42,242 nt of DNA from Campylobacterota bacterium (GTDB taxonomy: Bacteria; Campylobacterota; Campylobacteria; Campylobacterales; Sulfurimonadaceae), in the NCBI GenBank assembly GCA_030837195.1, contig JAUPKZ010000003.1:1-42242 (forward strand). The letters are read 5' to 3'. The position numbers and the translations under genes were made by a program. Shown in pieces: positions 41,553-42,242 of this stretch. The first letter of the stretch is position 1, and each line of letters begins with the position of its first letter. The notes beneath the pieces were generated by a model. The model was not told the DNA's origin. It saw only the letters and a list, made by a program, of their open reading frames with translations, and ran no database searches.

Positions 41553-41592
41553 CATTAAGCGCTTATTAAGTACAACTGATAGTATAATGTAA
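41553..41592 (+). promoter_or_regulatory. promoter-like element, copy 2, upstream of secreted-protein gene
   Basis: CATTAAGCGCTTATTAAGTACAACTGATAGTATAATGTAA; TATAAT at 41583-41588. Confidence 0.6.
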
Positions 41593-41685
41593 GATTAGTA
41601 AGTAAATGATATAGGTTGCTCTATTGTGCCATATTGAAGTAGCCATAATGAGCGTGGTCGCTTCTTAGTTTTAAAAGGATAGTAG

Positions 41686-42242
41686 ATGAAAAATTTTGGA
41701 TTTGTGGCAAAAATATTTGCCGTATTTGGTTTTTTGATGGTGTTTGCGGTGAGTGGATGGGGCTTAACATTAGATACCGATAATTTTGATTCTGGCGTAG
41801 ATGGTTGGGGTGGCACCGGTGAATCATATGACGGAACTAACGACCGTCTATTAATCAATCGTGATCAAACAGCTACAAAAACGTATAATTTTGGTGTCGG
41901 CTATGCCAATGCCGTTGTGACAGTAACGATGACTACAGCTGAAATCGGGGGATGGGAAGATACTGATGTAACGCAAATTACCGCAAATGGTAGCAATGTT
42001 TATAATTCCAATGTTGCAGGTTTACTTTCGTTTAATGCAACGCTTAATGGAAGCGGACAATTATCTTTAGTTATTACTCCTAATACAAATAATAATGCAG
42101 AAGATTTGGCTATCGATACTATTAGCATTGACTACACACCTCTAGAAGCAGATTTATCTTTAAGTGAATATCTCATACCGTCTCCACTGTATGCTGATGT
42201 ATTTGAAGATGTAAATATTTCTGTGCGTGCTAATAACTTAGG
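41686..42242 (+). CDS. secreted/surface protein, 3' truncated by window edge
   Basis: open to window end, absent from ORF track; MKNFGFVAKIFAVFGFLMVFAVSGWGL signal-like, then Asn/Thr-rich beta-type sequence ending ADLSLSEYLIPSPLYADVFEDVNISVRANNLG (DUF11/CARDB-like). Confidence 0.85.
   Translation, partial: MKNFGFVAKIFAVFGFLMVFAVSGWGLTLDTDNFDSGVDGWGGTGESYDGTNDRLLINRDQTATKTYNFGVGYANAVVTVTMTTAEIGGWEDTDVTQITANGSNVYNSNVAGLLSFNATLNGSGQLSLVITPNTNNNAEDLAIDTISIDYTPLEADLSLSEYLIPSPLYADVFEDVNISVRANNL

Noticed and set aside
41595-41858. Minus-strand ORFs of 87 and 68 aa
   Set aside because: Overlap the start of the plus-strand secreted-protein gene, which has a signal peptide and sensible composition.

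Overview
AT-rich chromosomal window that looks like an epsilonproteobacterium (Campylobacterota, Sulfurimonas-like; judged by gene content and protein character, not by a search). Most of it is compact housekeeping sequence on the minus strand: ffh-rpsP-KH-rimM-trmD-rplS, waaA, a HP0958/FlgZ-type zinc-ribbon protein, smpB-ispE-csrA-truB-uvrD, cysK, tRNA-Leu, atpE, pnp, lptD, purD, hemD, guaA, nhaD, nadB, lon and bamD. On the plus strand are a LysR regulator, a cupin, a DUF721/DciA-like gene plus uvrC, a four-gene signalling cassette (PAS / dual-Hpt / NIT hybrid kinase / single REC, 31735-37101), fliW, a toxin-antitoxin locus with a frameshifted toxin, and the start of a secreted protein that runs off the right edge. 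The points most worth a second look are: (1) an unannotated ~196-nt RNA between hemD and purD with its own promoter, closing stem and U-tract (6S RNA candidate); (2) a 153-aa ORF with an SspB-like core (ClpXP adaptor candidate); (3) the signalling cassette, with a duplicated Hpt domain that has lost its histidine and a kinase with two degenerate receiver domains; (4) a one-base frameshift in a RelE/ParE-type toxin; (5) a ~36-bp promoter-like element duplicated ahead of the TA locus and the surface-protein gene; (6) a hairpin repeat present in two copies. No CRISPR array, transposase or prophage was seen. All family names come from reading translated sequences and recalled family motifs; no database search was run.
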